DNA from: Caenorhabditis elegans | Lineage: Eukaryota > Nematoda > Chromadorea > Rhabditida > Rhabditidae | DNA: 64,000 bases | Reading direction: 5' to 3' | Assembly: GCF_000002985.6 (NCBI RefSeq) | Contig: NC_003281.10 | Span: forward strand, 9,052,001 to 9,116,000 | In this document: piece by piece, positions 11,401 through 23,959 of the stretch | Numbering within the stretch: the stretch's first letter is position 1 | How the letters are laid out: each line of letters starts with the position of its first letter | Notes under the pieces: generated by a model | Databases searched by the model: none | The model's input: the letters and a program-made list of their open reading frames with translations, nothing else | What the model was told of the DNA's origin: nothing | Translations under genes and position numbers: made by a program

Positions 11401-14400
11401 AATTTACATGCAGCATAGTTGCAGTCAGCATCACAGTTTCCATCGTTAGCTCTCTCGGAGCATTTTCTTTTCTCGCAAACTGATCGCAGAAGGCTGAAAT
11501 TTAACAAATTAAAACGTTTAATATAATAAACGTTTTCTCACCTGTCTTTCTCGGTAAACCCAGTCAAATTGATTTTTTCTTCACACCTGGCTCCACTAAA
11601 TCCATATGAACATTCACATTTTCTTCCCTTCTCTTCTTCATTAATACAAACTCCTCCGTTTTGGCAAGTGCTGAATATTTAGAAAATTAAGTCTCAATCG
11701 TTTGCTAAAATCTCACCTCTTGAGACAGCGGAACATTTTTTCCTGTTCACAACCATTTCCATAGAACCCTGGCGGGCAATCGCATGAGAATGACTCACGA
11801 TGTTGATGGCAAACTCCTCCATTGGAGCATGGATTCTCGAGACAAAGATCTGGAAGCAATTTATTGTTAGATAAATTTGGCATTAATATTAGTGAAACCT
11901 CTATTAATTCTGTTGGTGTGGTTTGGTTTTATTTTTTTTTAACTGGTTCCGATCTCTAATAATAATAATTTTGCCGGCCTACATCTCGATTGTCTTAACT
12001 TTATCAAAAAAATGTTCAACAACAAAATTATATAGAAATATTTTGCACTTTTTTTTTCGTTGACAATATTTTGATAAAATCAAAGAGAGCCAAGACATAA
12101 GCTGTCAAAGTAAGACAAAATATCAGAATACTAGGCCTTTGTTAAGTACTAACCTTTATGTCTTTCACAAATATCTCCTTCGAATCCTTGTTTACATATA
12201 CATGCATATCCAATATGGGCATCTACATCGATACACGTGGCATTGTTCATACATGGATCCGATAGACACAGGTTCTCTGATAACGAGCTTTTCCCATTTT
12301 TTCTGTTGACTTCACACTGATTTCCAGTAAAATCAGGTGGACAAACACAGAATCCGCTAAGACATTTTCCTCCATTGAAACACTTTCCACCTTGTCGTGA
12401 GCATATTCCAATTTCCAATCGAAGATCACACCGAACACCTCCGAATCCGATTGGACATTCCTTTTCACATCGTTTTCCAATAAATCCGTTTTTACACTGA
12501 CATACGGGTGAGTGATCAGAAGTGTGCATACAAGTTCCATCATTCTCACAGTGAAAATCTTGACACATATTCAATGGCTCGTCACACCATTTCCCACCGA
12601 ATCCACGTGCACAATCGCATCGAAATGAGCCTGGCAGATTGACACATGTCCCATTATTCAGGCACATGTTTTCCGAAAGGCATTCGTTTTTATCCTGTTC
12701 ACAGAGAATTCCCTCATAACCTGGTTCACATTGACACTCGAAAGCTTTTTCAGATAGAGGACTATCAATGCAGGTTCCATGATTGCAAATATCTGGAATT
12801 GCAGAACAATCCATCTTTTCACAATATGGTCCGGTTCTCTCTGGTGGGCAATCACAGAAATATGAATTCACTCCATTGATACATTTTGATCCAGCTTCGC
12901 ATTTATTATTCACACAATTATCCTTTCCTTCTTGACAATAAGATCCACTATATCCATCATCACAAATACATTGAAATCCTCCAGAAAATGAAATACAAAC
13001 TCCATGAGAACAAGGATTTGATGCACATGAATCTTCCTTCTCCAACAACTCACAAGTACTTCCATGGTATCCAGGTGGACACTGGCATTTCGACGAGGCC
13101 TTATCACAAAATCCACCATTTTGACAGTACATACTTCGTCCATCTGGATGATCTGCTGAGATTTCTAGAAAACAAACTGGTTGCTTGAATTCGACGGTCG
13201 ATGTGTTCCCAGGTTTTAGACAATCCGGAGGAAGGAATCCTTGGGGACACACGCAAATGTATGTACCGAGCTGAAACAAAAAGTAAATAAATAATTGGAT
13301 TTTATAGGTGGGATATCGGCAGTAGGCCGTCAGTAGTAATATAATGGCCAAAAAAATCAAATATCACATATAAATATTCTAAAAAATATTTAGATTTTTT
13401 GAAATTTTCAGTATAAATTTTGGCAAACTACTGATGAAATTTCGCAGCTCTACAACGTTTTCACAAAATTTTAAAACATGAAACTTGTTGAACAATTTTT
13501 TGGCAGTCTTCCAAAATCTCCAGATTCACTACATATAAGCGAAAACTGACCAGTGAGTGATTTTTACTTTCTGACAGTATGAACTTTAATTTCAATTTTC
13601 ATTGCTCTACTTTGACAGCTAATATCTCGGTTTTCTTTAGCTTCATAAAAAATTAATTAATTAAGAAAAAAATATATATAAATAGTCGAATCATGTTTTT
13701 ACTGTTAAAAATGTTTTGTTAAAACCAAAAATAACCGAGATAAGAGCTGTCGAAGTTGAGCAAAAAATACGGTACTTTATTTTGAAATTCGTTTAATCTT
13801 TTTTCCAATTTTTAGTCAAAGTTTTGGCAAATCTGAATTTTTAAAACTTTAAATGTTTACTTCAAATGACATGATAAACAGATTAATAGTGTTTGAATTA
13901 ATGTAACTTGTTGTGGATTACCGCAAAAAACCTAGATCTATCAAGGTAATATGTTCTTGTGTTACATCATGATGTACAAACATTAACCGGAACCGTAAAT
14001 TATTCTCCCCTTATTATTCATTTTCTTATAATATTTGCACGCCCTTGAATCTCAAATATTCTGAATCACATACATACACACGCACAAAACGAAGGGCGGC
14101 AAATTTCTTTGTCGTCACCCTCGCCCGGGCAGTACGCGCGTGTCGGTTCGCATCGCCAGCTGCAGAAAGGACTACGGTAATCGATGGGAAACTATGCAAT
14201 TCTAGAATTGATCTGGATTTAGCTTCAGGCAACACTCTAGGGATGTTCTATTCAAATACCAAAAACGGTGTCATACATAGTTTCAAAACCTATTGTATTG
14301 GTAACTAAAACTTGTGGCACAAATATATATATATATATATATCAACCAAGGACTAATTAGTAAAGTTTTAAAAGTTATATAAATTGCGTTTTACGGATTC

Positions 14401-17400
14401 ATGTCAAATCCTTATGTCGAAAAATAGAGAAATTTTGTTTTCTGTCCGGAAGTATCTATACCTTCAATTGGAATTTTAATGAAATTGCTGAAAACTGCCG
14501 CAAAATCGCAATGTGCCAAGCGTTATATGCCGATTGGCATTCTAATATTTTTGTCGGTTTTTGAGAAGCTTCCCAATTCTTACTATTAAACGTACAGATA
14601 TTTTGCGATTTAACAAATATTGCTCTATATTTTTATATAAATTTCTTGCAAAAACTGACAAGAAGTTGGGTGTCTTAAAAGTGCCTACTCTATATTTTCT
14701 ACATAATCATAAATTAACCAACCGTATTCATACAAGTACTCCTATTTCCACATGCATTTTTGTTCTCTTCACATTCATTGACATCAAGTTCGCATCTCTC
14801 CCCCTTAAATCCATCTGGACATGCACATTTTGCTCGATTTCCAGCTCCAATACACTGTCCACCATTCATACAGACAGACGGGTAACACCATCCTTGTGTC
14901 TTACAGTCGTCTCCTGAAATGCTCTACAGTAAATCTACAGTAATCCTTAGTTCGTTAATCCCTATATTTTGTGGTTTCCCACAAGTATCAAATTCGTTCG
15001 CAACACAAAAAGAGGCACGGCAGTTGACATACATCACATCAAAAAGTTTGCCGACGCACCATGACAAACTCATTACAATCTTTAGACTACTTTGTGAAGG
15101 TAATACCGCGAACAAAATAGTTACTTGTTAGAAAATTGGGTTTAATTGAAATTCAGAAACATCAAGGATATCTCGTATTTCATGGAAGTTCGTATACCGT
15201 ATTTCTTTTAACTTTGACTGCTTATATCTCAGTTGTCGTTTGTCCTATTTGAAAAATGTCAACGAAACATTTTAATGAAACATTTTTAATTTTTTCTACA
15301 GGTTAGTACTTGGTTATTAATTGATATTCAAAGATGTACCGAGATATAACCTTTCAAAGTGAAGTAGTCACAATTTCTTTTCTGAATTAAAATTTTTTAT
15401 TACACTTTTAAATATATACCACTGCCTATTGCATGCCAATTAAGACATATCTTTAAGATGAGACTAGGTGTCAATCTTATTACTAAAGGAAACACGCAAC
15501 AGTCATGATCTTTTAGATTATATCAATCCGACAACAGGTGGAGCACCTAGTCTCAGTGGGGTTTCCTTTCGGGTTTGCAACTACTGTGGAACGTGTCAAA
15601 AGCCCCAATAAAAGTATACCGTAACCTAGAATGTTTTGAATCTGAATTCATTTCAGAATTCGTTTCCCACGACCTTCTATTATCAAGACGTCAAGAAGAC
15701 GACCCCCAGTAATTATAGAGTCATTTCGAAGATGATCGGTGTTGACGGGAAAGTCATACGGCTACAGTAATCCTGTCTCTGTTAAACTAACTATGCCCAT
15801 CAATAATCCGTTAAGTTTGCTCAAGTGTACTGTGACGTAATCGGAACCGATAATTACAGGGCGCTATTAGTGGTTTGTTACACTTGTTTGTTCGGGTTAT
15901 TGTTGCATTAGAATATGGAAGTACTTACCTCCGTAACCGGATGGACAGCTTGGTTTTAGTAGACTGTTTCCGTTAATGTCGCAATCTGAAATTTACTATC
16001 ATAATTATTCTGTATATTAGAAAAAGTTAAGTCTAGGATATTTTTGTGTTGAACTGGAATAATTATCTGAATGAATAATTGTACTACAATAATCACAGTT
16101 CCCTACAGTATCCTGCATTACCACTACAGTACACATACAACATGTATCCACTAACCTCATTCCAATATCCTTTCAAAAAACAAAAACACTTTTTCAGAAA
16201 CTACAGTACTCCTACATTACCCATATGAACTCAAAAGCAGACAGTTATTTTTAATATATAAATTGATCTATCCCTGTAACCATTCCACTTGTATATTTGC
16301 TTATTAGCCTAGTCGTACAATAACCAAATGTATACTTTCCCACGTCTGCCACTTCTTCTCCGACAGACTTCTGCTACATCAAATCCTATATACTATCATC
16401 ATCTGCTCATCATTTCTAGGTCATTTATCCCACTTTTTCCCAAGAATTGGCAACACACACGAGGCGCCATCGGGTCGTCGCCCAATTCACCGCCCTCTTC
16501 ACACATACCGAACATCAGACATAAATCGCGCCAAAAAGAAGCGCATCGACAATAGAGAAGCGCGCATGAAACAGAGAGGCTAGGAGGGGCAGATGACCTA
16601 GGAGCTATCTATCAGGCACCTTACGCGGTCACTTTTAACGCCGCCAACAAGACAAATGAGCTGAAGAGAAATGGAAAAAGATTGGCCGCGCTTCAATTTG
16701 TCCTCGATACAAACGAGTCATGATGAAATATTGAGGTGTTTGGTTGCCGTAACTTTGTTAAATATCTACTAACTACAGATTGATGAAGTTTGGAGCAATA
16801 CTCATAAATGGTTTAACGGAAAACGATTAGTAAAATTTTTGAAAGTTGGGAATGGTAAGCGCATAAAGTTTAAAGCATAGTTTTCGTAAGCTTTCGAAAT
16901 ATGAGGAAATGCCTGCCTGGCTACCTACAAGGCAGCCTACGTCTGTTTCGCATAAATTACACATGTAGCCACAAACTTCCAATCTTCTAATGTCTTCAAT
17001 TTTTGTTGAATTTTCAACATCAATCTACAGCAAACTACAGAGTTCAAGCTAACATTTAAAAAATTAGACGGTAGGCCGGCAAGTCAGCGTGAAGCAGACA
17101 TTTAGACCTGTATACGCGTTGCCTATAGGCCTATTGCTATTATACCTGTGATAGCTTTAACAATGAGTAAGTAAATTCTTATTTTTTAATCTTCGAATAT
17201 TTCGTTTAGTCTTAAAAATGATACAATTCCTAGTTTCTTAACTTCCATTGAATTTTCAAATCCACCTATTCACTTTCAAATTATTATTCACCCCCAACTT
17301 TGTCAGTTGTTTGCCACAATTCCACCAGGCATGTGCTTATGATGGATGGTGTGGTCAAAAAGATGACCGACAAAAGGGCGCGCGCAGCTGACCCTAGTTT

Positions 17401-19388
17401 TGGAATTTTGGGCCAAAAAAACATTTCATTCGCAACACCGCCACCATGGAGGGCTAAAAAAAATGAGTGATGGGTGTTTAGGTCCCTATGGGAATTGGGC
17501 AAAAAAGTGACCACTACTGGCTCATTGGTTTTGCAGGAAAATGAGATGCAATGGGAAGTGTTGTGTATAAGTTATTCAGCTCGAAATTACATTATCTTAC
17601 CTTTACAGACACAGGTCTCCATCCGATAATCTTTGTCAAAAACACATTTCTCATCGGCTCCACATTTTGAAACATCACACTGTTGTTCACAATATTCACC
17701 ACCAAATCCTTCATCGCATCTGAAACATTGGGAAGGGTTAGGGTTAAAGATTAAAGACGTCGTGCAGCCGAAAGGCACCGTAATCCTATTGTTTTATGGT
17801 TTTATGACAACTGATGGTAGGCTCACTCGACAGTATGTTTTGCCGACAAAACTGGGAACACGGCTGTAAAATTGTGAGGTGGCAACTGAGTCCTCATTTG
17901 TGATAAGATAAGCAATTTTGAAGACTATTCTTTTTCTCATTCAAAGTCTCAAAATGCCGAGTAAAAGTGGCATTCGTTGCAGTTTTCCGAAGTTGCCAAT
18001 TGAAAGTAAAGCAATTTTCAGAAAGTGCAAACATTTTTCTATACTTCTATTTAAATTTTCGGGAAAAACTTTGACAGATAATACATCTGATAGGGAGTTC
18101 AAAACCAGCTACAGTAATCTTACAGTAACCCCCCATTGGTCATTTCTTTTGGGAACTTGGTCATAAATCCTACCCCATTCTTTTTTGTTTGATAAGAAAA
18201 ATGTGGAAGACCAGTATTTTTTTGTCATTAAGAAGAATTCTCCCCTCAATTTCCCGTATTTTTCGGTTTTCCCATGGCAATAAACTACCGATTTGGGTGA
18301 TTTTTTGGCGGCGGTGCGAGACCAGGAGGGGGAAAAGCTGCTTCTCTTTCGCATTTTAATGAGAATCTCAGCGGGTTAATTGCCTGGTTTTTCTTCGACT
18401 TTGAGACGAGAATTGGCAGGAAAAAAATGGCTGAGAATTGCTTTTCTGAAGTTGATTTATCCAAAACCCGACTTTTTCCAACTTTCCCATAACACCCTGA
18501 AAGTATTGTTTTTACAATATTTTCCCTCACTTTTTCCCAAAAAAATTGAAAGTTTTTTCTACAGCGAGGGACGACGCAGGTGTCTCCTCTGTGGGGTTTT
18601 TTCTCTCATTACTCGCTCATTTCTCTTGTTGCGCAAGTTTCGTAAATGGTGGGAACCCGTGCGAACAATGTCCTCCTATTAATTAACATCAACTATAAAT
18701 TAATGGTGTGTTGTTCAAGTGACACGTGTCTCTACTTGAACCATATCACCTATCTTATCAGGAGCTAGCTGCTCAACGGAGAGCACATGCCGCTATAAAT
18801 CAAGACGGATTACGTAATTATTGTTTGAAAAGGGCATGGATTATGGAAGAATAGTCTACTGGTACAAACAATGTTTTGTTATAATTTACAGTACTTCTTT
18901 TACTAGTATTGCACCTAGCTACTTAACTTTGTAAAGTTATAACTCGGTTAATTTCAAAGATATAAAAAGAATTGCCGTATTTCCTCTAATAGTCTTGAAT
19001 AAAAGAATAATAGAGGAAATACGGTAACTACAAAACGGTAGCAAGAGAAATAACAAAAATTTGGTCAGTTGACAATTTTGTAAAGGAAATCCCATAATTC
19101 CTAGGAATATTCCTTACCCCCAATTTATTGCGTATTTTTAAGATTAGTTTTCAAAATGTGTAGATTTGTATTATTTATTTTACGTTGAATTAAAATTTGA
19201 AAAAATGTTTAAGTATTGTTAAGCAAAATCTTCACATACCTGCACCAATAAGAAGTTTGAGTTCCATTGACAGGTCCAGCATGGCAGTGACCATTTCTTC
19301 CACATATTAAGCCAAGACATGAGCCAATATGAAGCGATTTTGATAACGAGATAAGAAGAAATAAAAAACAAATCGTAGGGATCCGCAT
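8402..19388 (-). CDS. lin-12: Notch-family receptor LIN-12
   Basis: Ten exons in transcript order: 19240-19388, 17601-17719, 15929-15985, 14723-14913, 12154-13270, 11717-11849, 11542-11670, 9570-11493, 8912-9259 and 8402-8524. They total 4290 nt, giving 1429 residues, exactly the LIN-12 length. The receptor is activated by DSL ligands, cut by ADAM and gamma-secretase proteases, and its intracellular part joins LAG-1 in the nucleus; it controls AC/VU and vulval precursor fates (established). The order seen is: signal peptide (MRIPTICFLFLLISLS), a long EGF-like array with calcium-binding DVNEC/DKNEC types, three LNR repeats (~635-750, e.g. CKFDGGDC), membrane span ~904-929 (WNALLLIGAGCLIVMVVLML), basic RKRR stop-transfer, ankyrin repeats (~1060-1290), and a C-terminal PEST-like run (LTPPPSDGSTSTPSP). 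Introns, not exons, carry most of the 11 kb and are full of hairpin repeats. Confidence 0.98.
8588..8865. repeat. Hairpin dispersed repeat, family A copy in lin-12 last intron
   Basis: The outer arms are imperfect reverse complements. The left arm carries 'gtcttggcacgac' then 'aaaaggtgtgcgcctttaaag' and 'tactgtaatttcaaac'. The right arm carries 'gaactacagtattcttaaaaggcgcacg', 'aacaaaactttgtcgtgtcgagacc' and 'ggtaccgtattttt'. The same modules recur near 31.8, 33.6, 38.8, 43.7, 48.95/49.85, 52.9 and 54.2 kb. It resembles a non-autonomous MITE-like palindromic element. I cannot name the database family. Confidence 0.75.
11941..12125. repeat. Hairpin repeat, family B copy 1 (lin-12 intron)
   Basis: Inverted modules 'catctcgattgtcttaac' and 'caagacataagctgtcaaag' face each other across about 90 nt of AT-rich DNA. 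Related modules ('tttgacagct-atatctcggttgtc') recur at four other places in the lin-12 locus. Confidence 0.5.
13600..13775. repeat. Hairpin repeat, family B copy 2 (lin-12 intron)
   Basis: The left arm 'ctactttgacagctaatatctcggtt' has as its counterpart on the right 'aaccgagataagagctgtcgaagttgag', a near-perfect reverse complement. The interior is AT-rich and contains no ORF. This is the clearest member of the family. Confidence 0.7.
14322..14342. repeat. (AT)n microsatellite in lin-12 intron
   Basis: About ten uninterrupted TA/AT dinucleotides lie in the intron between the fourth and third exons of lin-12. No other function is visible. Confidence 0.85.
15200..15375. repeat. Hairpin repeat, family B copy 3 (lin-12 intron)
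   Basis: The left module 'tttgactgcttatatctcagttgtc' faces the right module 'gagatataacctttcaaagtgaag' in inverted orientation. The core consensus is the same as at 13.6 kb. Confidence 0.6.
15463..15575. repeat. Small inverted repeat (GAGACTAGGTG arms)
   Basis: The arms 'gagactaggtg' (starting near 15463) and 'cacctagtctc' (ending near 15556) are perfect 11-nt inverted repeats. A second nested pair, 'aaggaaac' and 'gtttcctt', is also present. It could extrude as a hairpin and may be a remnant of a short DNA transposon in the lin-12 intron. Confidence 0.55.
18972..19028. repeat. Hairpin with ~20-nt arms in lin-12 intron 1
   Basis: The left arm 'ttgccgtatttcctctaata' and the right arm 'tattagaggaaatacggtaa' type sequence are reverse complements with one or two differences. 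They are separated by about 16 nt. It abuts a family B half-copy at about 18900-18960. Confidence 0.75.
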
Positions 19389-22300
19389 TTTTTGAAATTG
19401 AGCAAAGTCTGTTGAGCAATAGGGCGGACAGAGACAGGAAATTAGCTTTTAGATATGGATCATGTAGGTTCTGAAAATGGTTTTGAATTATTTAATTTAG
19501 TGAATTCGTTGTTTGAAAGTTGACGACAGTAAAACGGTATAGAAATGCAAAGGATCGGACCGTACTAATATTGCACCCCTGTTATTTAGTGTTGACAGCT
19601 TATATCTCAGTTGTCATTTGTTCTAAATAATAATTGTCAGCTGACAAAATATTTTTTCCATTGTGCAGAAAATCAGTTTTTGATATCATCAAAATGAGCG
19701 GAGATATTACCTTTCAAAGTAAAGTAGTGAGTTGCAATACTAAAAGAGGAATACAGTCATCGTCAACTAACAAACAAGGGCAAAATAGAAGGAAACAGGA
19801 TCAATTCTTAAAACTATAATACTTGGCTCGAAACATTTTAAATATTTCGTGAGAGCTGTAGGAATATATTATTACCAATAAACGAAACCTAATAAAACCC
19901 AAACCTGGTAGCTTTTGCATTATCATTAATTAAGGATAAATAAATGCCAATCAAAAAATGGGTGGCTATTGTTATGTCTTCACCCAGTAAAAAGGACGAG
20001 AGAGGGCGAAGGGGTGGGGGTAGGATGAACACAAAAGAGAGAGAGACAGATGGCTCCGCCCAACTTGTTGCGGTCGCGGTGCGGCCACCAAGTAGACTTT
20101 TTTTTCATCGAGAAAGAAAAGGAGGAGAAGATGATTTTAAAATGAAACGACGATGTCAGATGGTTGGATGAAGTAGAAGTAGGAGGAGGTGGAAGAGAAG
20201 AGAGTGGGAACGGAAGGAAGAATGATCAAGATGAGGAAAACGAACTGCTGGGAACGTATGGTGATTTGCGGCTTTTGGGTCTTTGTGTGTCAGTTTTAGA
20301 GTTTTATTTCTGTTTATTTCTGTTTATTTCTGTTTATTCGGATACTTTATAGTTTTTAGTTTTATACATCAATACTTGCAAAAAATTTCTAAGCTTTGTT
20401 CAAAAAGTAATATCTTGGTTTTATCCATTTAGGAACAACTGTAAGATTGTATAAATGATTTTTAGCCATTTTATAGGCGGAAGAGATTTTTCATAGCTTT
20501 TCCTGTTCAAAAGCTGAAAGAGCTTGAAAATACTAAACACATCGAGTAAGAATTAGAAAAAAAAACAAATCAAAATATTGAACACGCTTTTTCCAAGGTG
20601 TTTTCTAATCTCTCTATTTGAATTACCTCCAAAACGAGAACTGCATGGCCAATCAGCAATTCGCTCTGCCCATTCTTCAACCAATCAGATTAAGTATGGA
20701 AATTCCGAAGTCGCTAATTGGTTCAAAAGTGGGCGTTTGTTTTTGGCGGGAATTCAAACAGATTTGATCATTTTTTGATTATTTTTTTAACTGTTTCACA
20801 CAATTAAATATAACCTTATTCTCGACAATTAATTGCTATCTGAACCAAATTTGTTGCAAAAATTCACGCATAGTTGTTGCTACCAATTAACTACTATTTT
20901 CCCAAAACACGGAAATGATGGATGAGCCAACAGGAGCACAGGTGTCTGTTACTGTGGTGTCATATACATGTGACGTGACAATCAACCGGCAACTTTGAAC
21001 TGTCGTCGACGGATTAGTCTCAAGACCTCTTGACTTGATTTATTGGCATGGGAACCCGCCAAGGAAAGGTTTCAAAAATAACAATATTGTTAATAAATGA
21101 GTGTAACATTTAAGAAAACATTTAAAAATGGCATTAACAATAGCTCTATAAAAACCTGGTTTTTTAGAAGGCCGTTATTAATTATCAGCTTTGGTGGTAT
21201 TTTGTTTTAAAATAGTCAAATCTTAAAATTACCACAAAAAAGATAATAGGAAATCTTATGAAAATGAAAAAAATGTTGCTGAAGAAAATTCAAATTTCCG
21301 TTATATTGTGAATGGGGCTACCTTGTTCTCCTACTTTTATTTGCACAAGTGCATCATCATCTGTGTCCTTCTATCTCAACCATTCATGATTATTTTGTGT
21401 TTTAGTTGATTTTTTACTGATTGATCATGCATCTAAAAATAATGGGAAAATGTTTTCAAAACTAACCTTTTAGTGGGAAATTGTGAGATTATTAGCGTGG
21501 GCGCATGCCTCCCCAAAAAATGTTGTTATCAACGTACGTAGTAGTAGAAAAGAAGCCAAATGGAACAAAACGAAAAAGAAAAAGAAATCGAAAATATGAA
21601 ACAAATAGAAAAGAATCAACATTTCGGCACAAGATGGCAGATATTGAATATTGATTGATTCAGGTACACTTATACAATCTCCAGTTGCACAGGTGGAATC
21701 GTCATATTGGACAATCTGGCAATATTTATATACACGAAGACCTTTGTCGATGGTTTATTGCTAATTCGATTACAATTTTGAGTCATTGTTAGGAAAGTAG
21801 AGGTTGCAGATGTTTATTGATCATTTCATAATTTTTATTAAAAGTTTTTTTTCTCTTTTCTGAAAATTCAATCCGATTTCAAGCATGCTAACTTTGAACA
21901 TTTTTAGATTTTTCTAAATTTTCAGTCAGTTTTGGTAATTGAACAAATTTTTCAAAATGACTTTCTGAGACATTTTGAGCCATGTCGCAGAAACCCTTAC
22001 AATGCTTGAATATAAGCCTTTGAAATATAATTAAAATTTTAAAAAATGATGGAAAATCCATTTTTCATTCTTCTGGCCAACTTCCGAAATCATGATATGG
22101 AAAAACAGAGTCATCTACACTTTTCGACTGGAAATGAATATCTTAAGATTTAAGATTTGTTAAGATTTCGAAATTTACTTGAATTATAATGTTCAACAGC
22201 TTTAGCACTAGAAAATGATATTTTCTCATTTCCCACTGGTGTTACTCCAAATTAAGTTGAGCATAATAACTTCTATCATTTGATACTTTGATTCAAGTAC

Positions 22301-22954
22301 GGCTCCTTCGAAATTTCAATGCATAAACTCGCAAGTTTAGAACTCCAGAAAATGTATGAGGTTGGTTAAGACCCCAATTTCTTCTTCCGGTTTATTTGTG
22401 CACAATGATGTAACACGAGAGAGTGTTACCATAACTTTTCTCGACTTTATACATTAATCTACAGTAATCCAACAGATACGTGTTATGTTAATCCTTCCGG
22501 ATTCTGTTCAACATATAGTGAACTGACTGAGTTAATTTTTAGGGCAATAAATCAATCTATGTAACTGTTTGAATGAATCTATAAAACTTGGGTTGGAAAC
22601 TTGGGTATTTGACATTTTTTATGATTTGCCATCATTATTTAGAAAGTGCTTCAAAGAATCACCGCTTTGTTATTTATGAAGAAAAACATTTTGACCTCTT
22701 TAATACCACAAATATTTATTCAAAAATATTATTCAAAAAAGAAAACCGGGATCATACTCTGTAAAAGTGAGAAATAAAACATCATATTTCCAGTATTCGT
22801 CTGCTCCCTACAACTCGAACAGTTCATATCGAAATTTATTAATTTTAATAATGTTTGATAAAAAATTGAAAAATTTTCAAAAGAAATGCCGGGAGTGAGA
22901 CTAATAGAAGAAATGCGACAGATATCAAATTATATACAGTAAATCGATTTTTTT
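19389..22954 (-). promoter_or_regulatory. lin-12 upstream region with candidate LAG-1 sites and a family B repeat
   Basis: No gene is visible in this 3.5 kb. A family B hairpin repeat lies at about 19550-19755, only ~160 nt upstream of the lin-12 ATG. A tandem TTTCTGTTTA repeat (about four units) is at 20303-20339. Matches to the LAG-1/CSL core RTGGGAA are at 21048-21054, 21442-21448 and 21473-21479, and on the other strand at 22230-22236. LIN-12 autoregulation through LAG-1 is established in general, but whether these sites are the functional ones is inference. Confidence 0.4.
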
Positions 22955-23624
22955 TCATGCTCCGACACCAGGCGCATTTTCATTTTTCTTTGACATATCC
23001 ACAAGTTCCAACGATTTATAGACTTGTGACTCAATCTTCTTCCCATTTAACTTCTTCTTTGTCCATTTGAAAATAGTATCAGCAATTCCACTGATTAGCA
23101 AGAAGAATAAGAAACCAAGTAGAACAAGAGCACAGCACCATTTATCGATTTTTTGATTGTATTCGGAACGGGTGTGGTCGACGAGACAGCTTCCTCTGAA
23201 AAGTTATATTTCCTATTGATTGTGAATATTGGAAGGGGAACTAAAGATTCAATGAATCTAAATTGAGAAAACACCGAAATTTCCATTGAAAATAAACTTA
23301 CTCTGGGCAGAAATAGTGTCCAATAATCATGAATCCATCTCCTTTGTGATAAAAGGTCTTATTAAGATGACTAACCCAATCCAGATTCGTTGTCACCGGC
23401 ATAAAATCAGTGGAATTGAAGAAATTATCAATTTGAAACTCGACTCTTTCCACTGGAACATCAAAATGTCTTGAAATCTGTGCAGTGTTCTCCATGATAC
23501 TGTAGTATTGCATTTCATTGTCACGGAATGTTACGTGGCAGTAAGAGTCACAATTGATGACAATAAATAAATGAAATTGCGAGATTACGGTAGGTAGAGT
23601 GAAGATCAATATAAGCACAATCAT
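22955..23624 (-). CDS. Small type I membrane protein, nematode-specific, unknown function
   Basis: Two exons (23302-23624 and 22955-23195) give 187 residues. The ATG follows a TTTTTCCCAG acceptor by 15 nt, so the mRNA is probably trans-spliced. The N-terminus is a signal peptide (MIVLILIFTLPTVIS). The extracellular part has paired cysteines (NCDSYC, YFCPEGSC) and N-glycosylation sequons. One membrane span is near residues 128-148 (WCCALVLLGFLFFLLISGIA), with a short basic cytoplasmic tail (KWTKKKLNGKK). It resembles its upstream neighbour (23960-25799) in size, layout and the Cys-x-V-x-(F/I)-R motif, so the two look like tandem paralogues. The 335-nt gap and same strand allow an operon. I do not recognise the family. 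Confidence 0.75.
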
Positions 23625-23959
23625 GAGGTGCGGTTGGCTGGGAAAAAGAACGTTTAGGTGTTAAATGGGAACCATAACCAAAAAATAAAAAAACGAAGAA
23701 AATAAAACGGGACCGAAAACCCATAACACGGAAGGTGCTCCATCTCATAAAAATACAAAAATAAAATTTTATTTTTATATGGGATGACATGAAATGTGAA
23801 TAAATAATAAAATACAGTAAACTCGGGAAAACGTTTAGAAATGGCTCAGATAAAGCATGGGACTTTCATTTGAGAAAAAGTTGAATCATTGTTTACAAAA
23901 ATTTACAAAATTTCGCGATTTGAACACAAATAAAAATTGATACTACTTTAAAATCATTC

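Noticed and set aside
18109-18682. Overlapping 81-100 codon frames in both strands in lin-12 intron 1
   Set aside because: No splice signals, no domain, low complexity; they fall in an intron of a well-supported gene.
20788-20796. CTGTTTCA, the upstream motif of 21U-RNA genes
   Set aside because: A single isolated 8-mer outside the known chromosome IV clusters is expected by chance.
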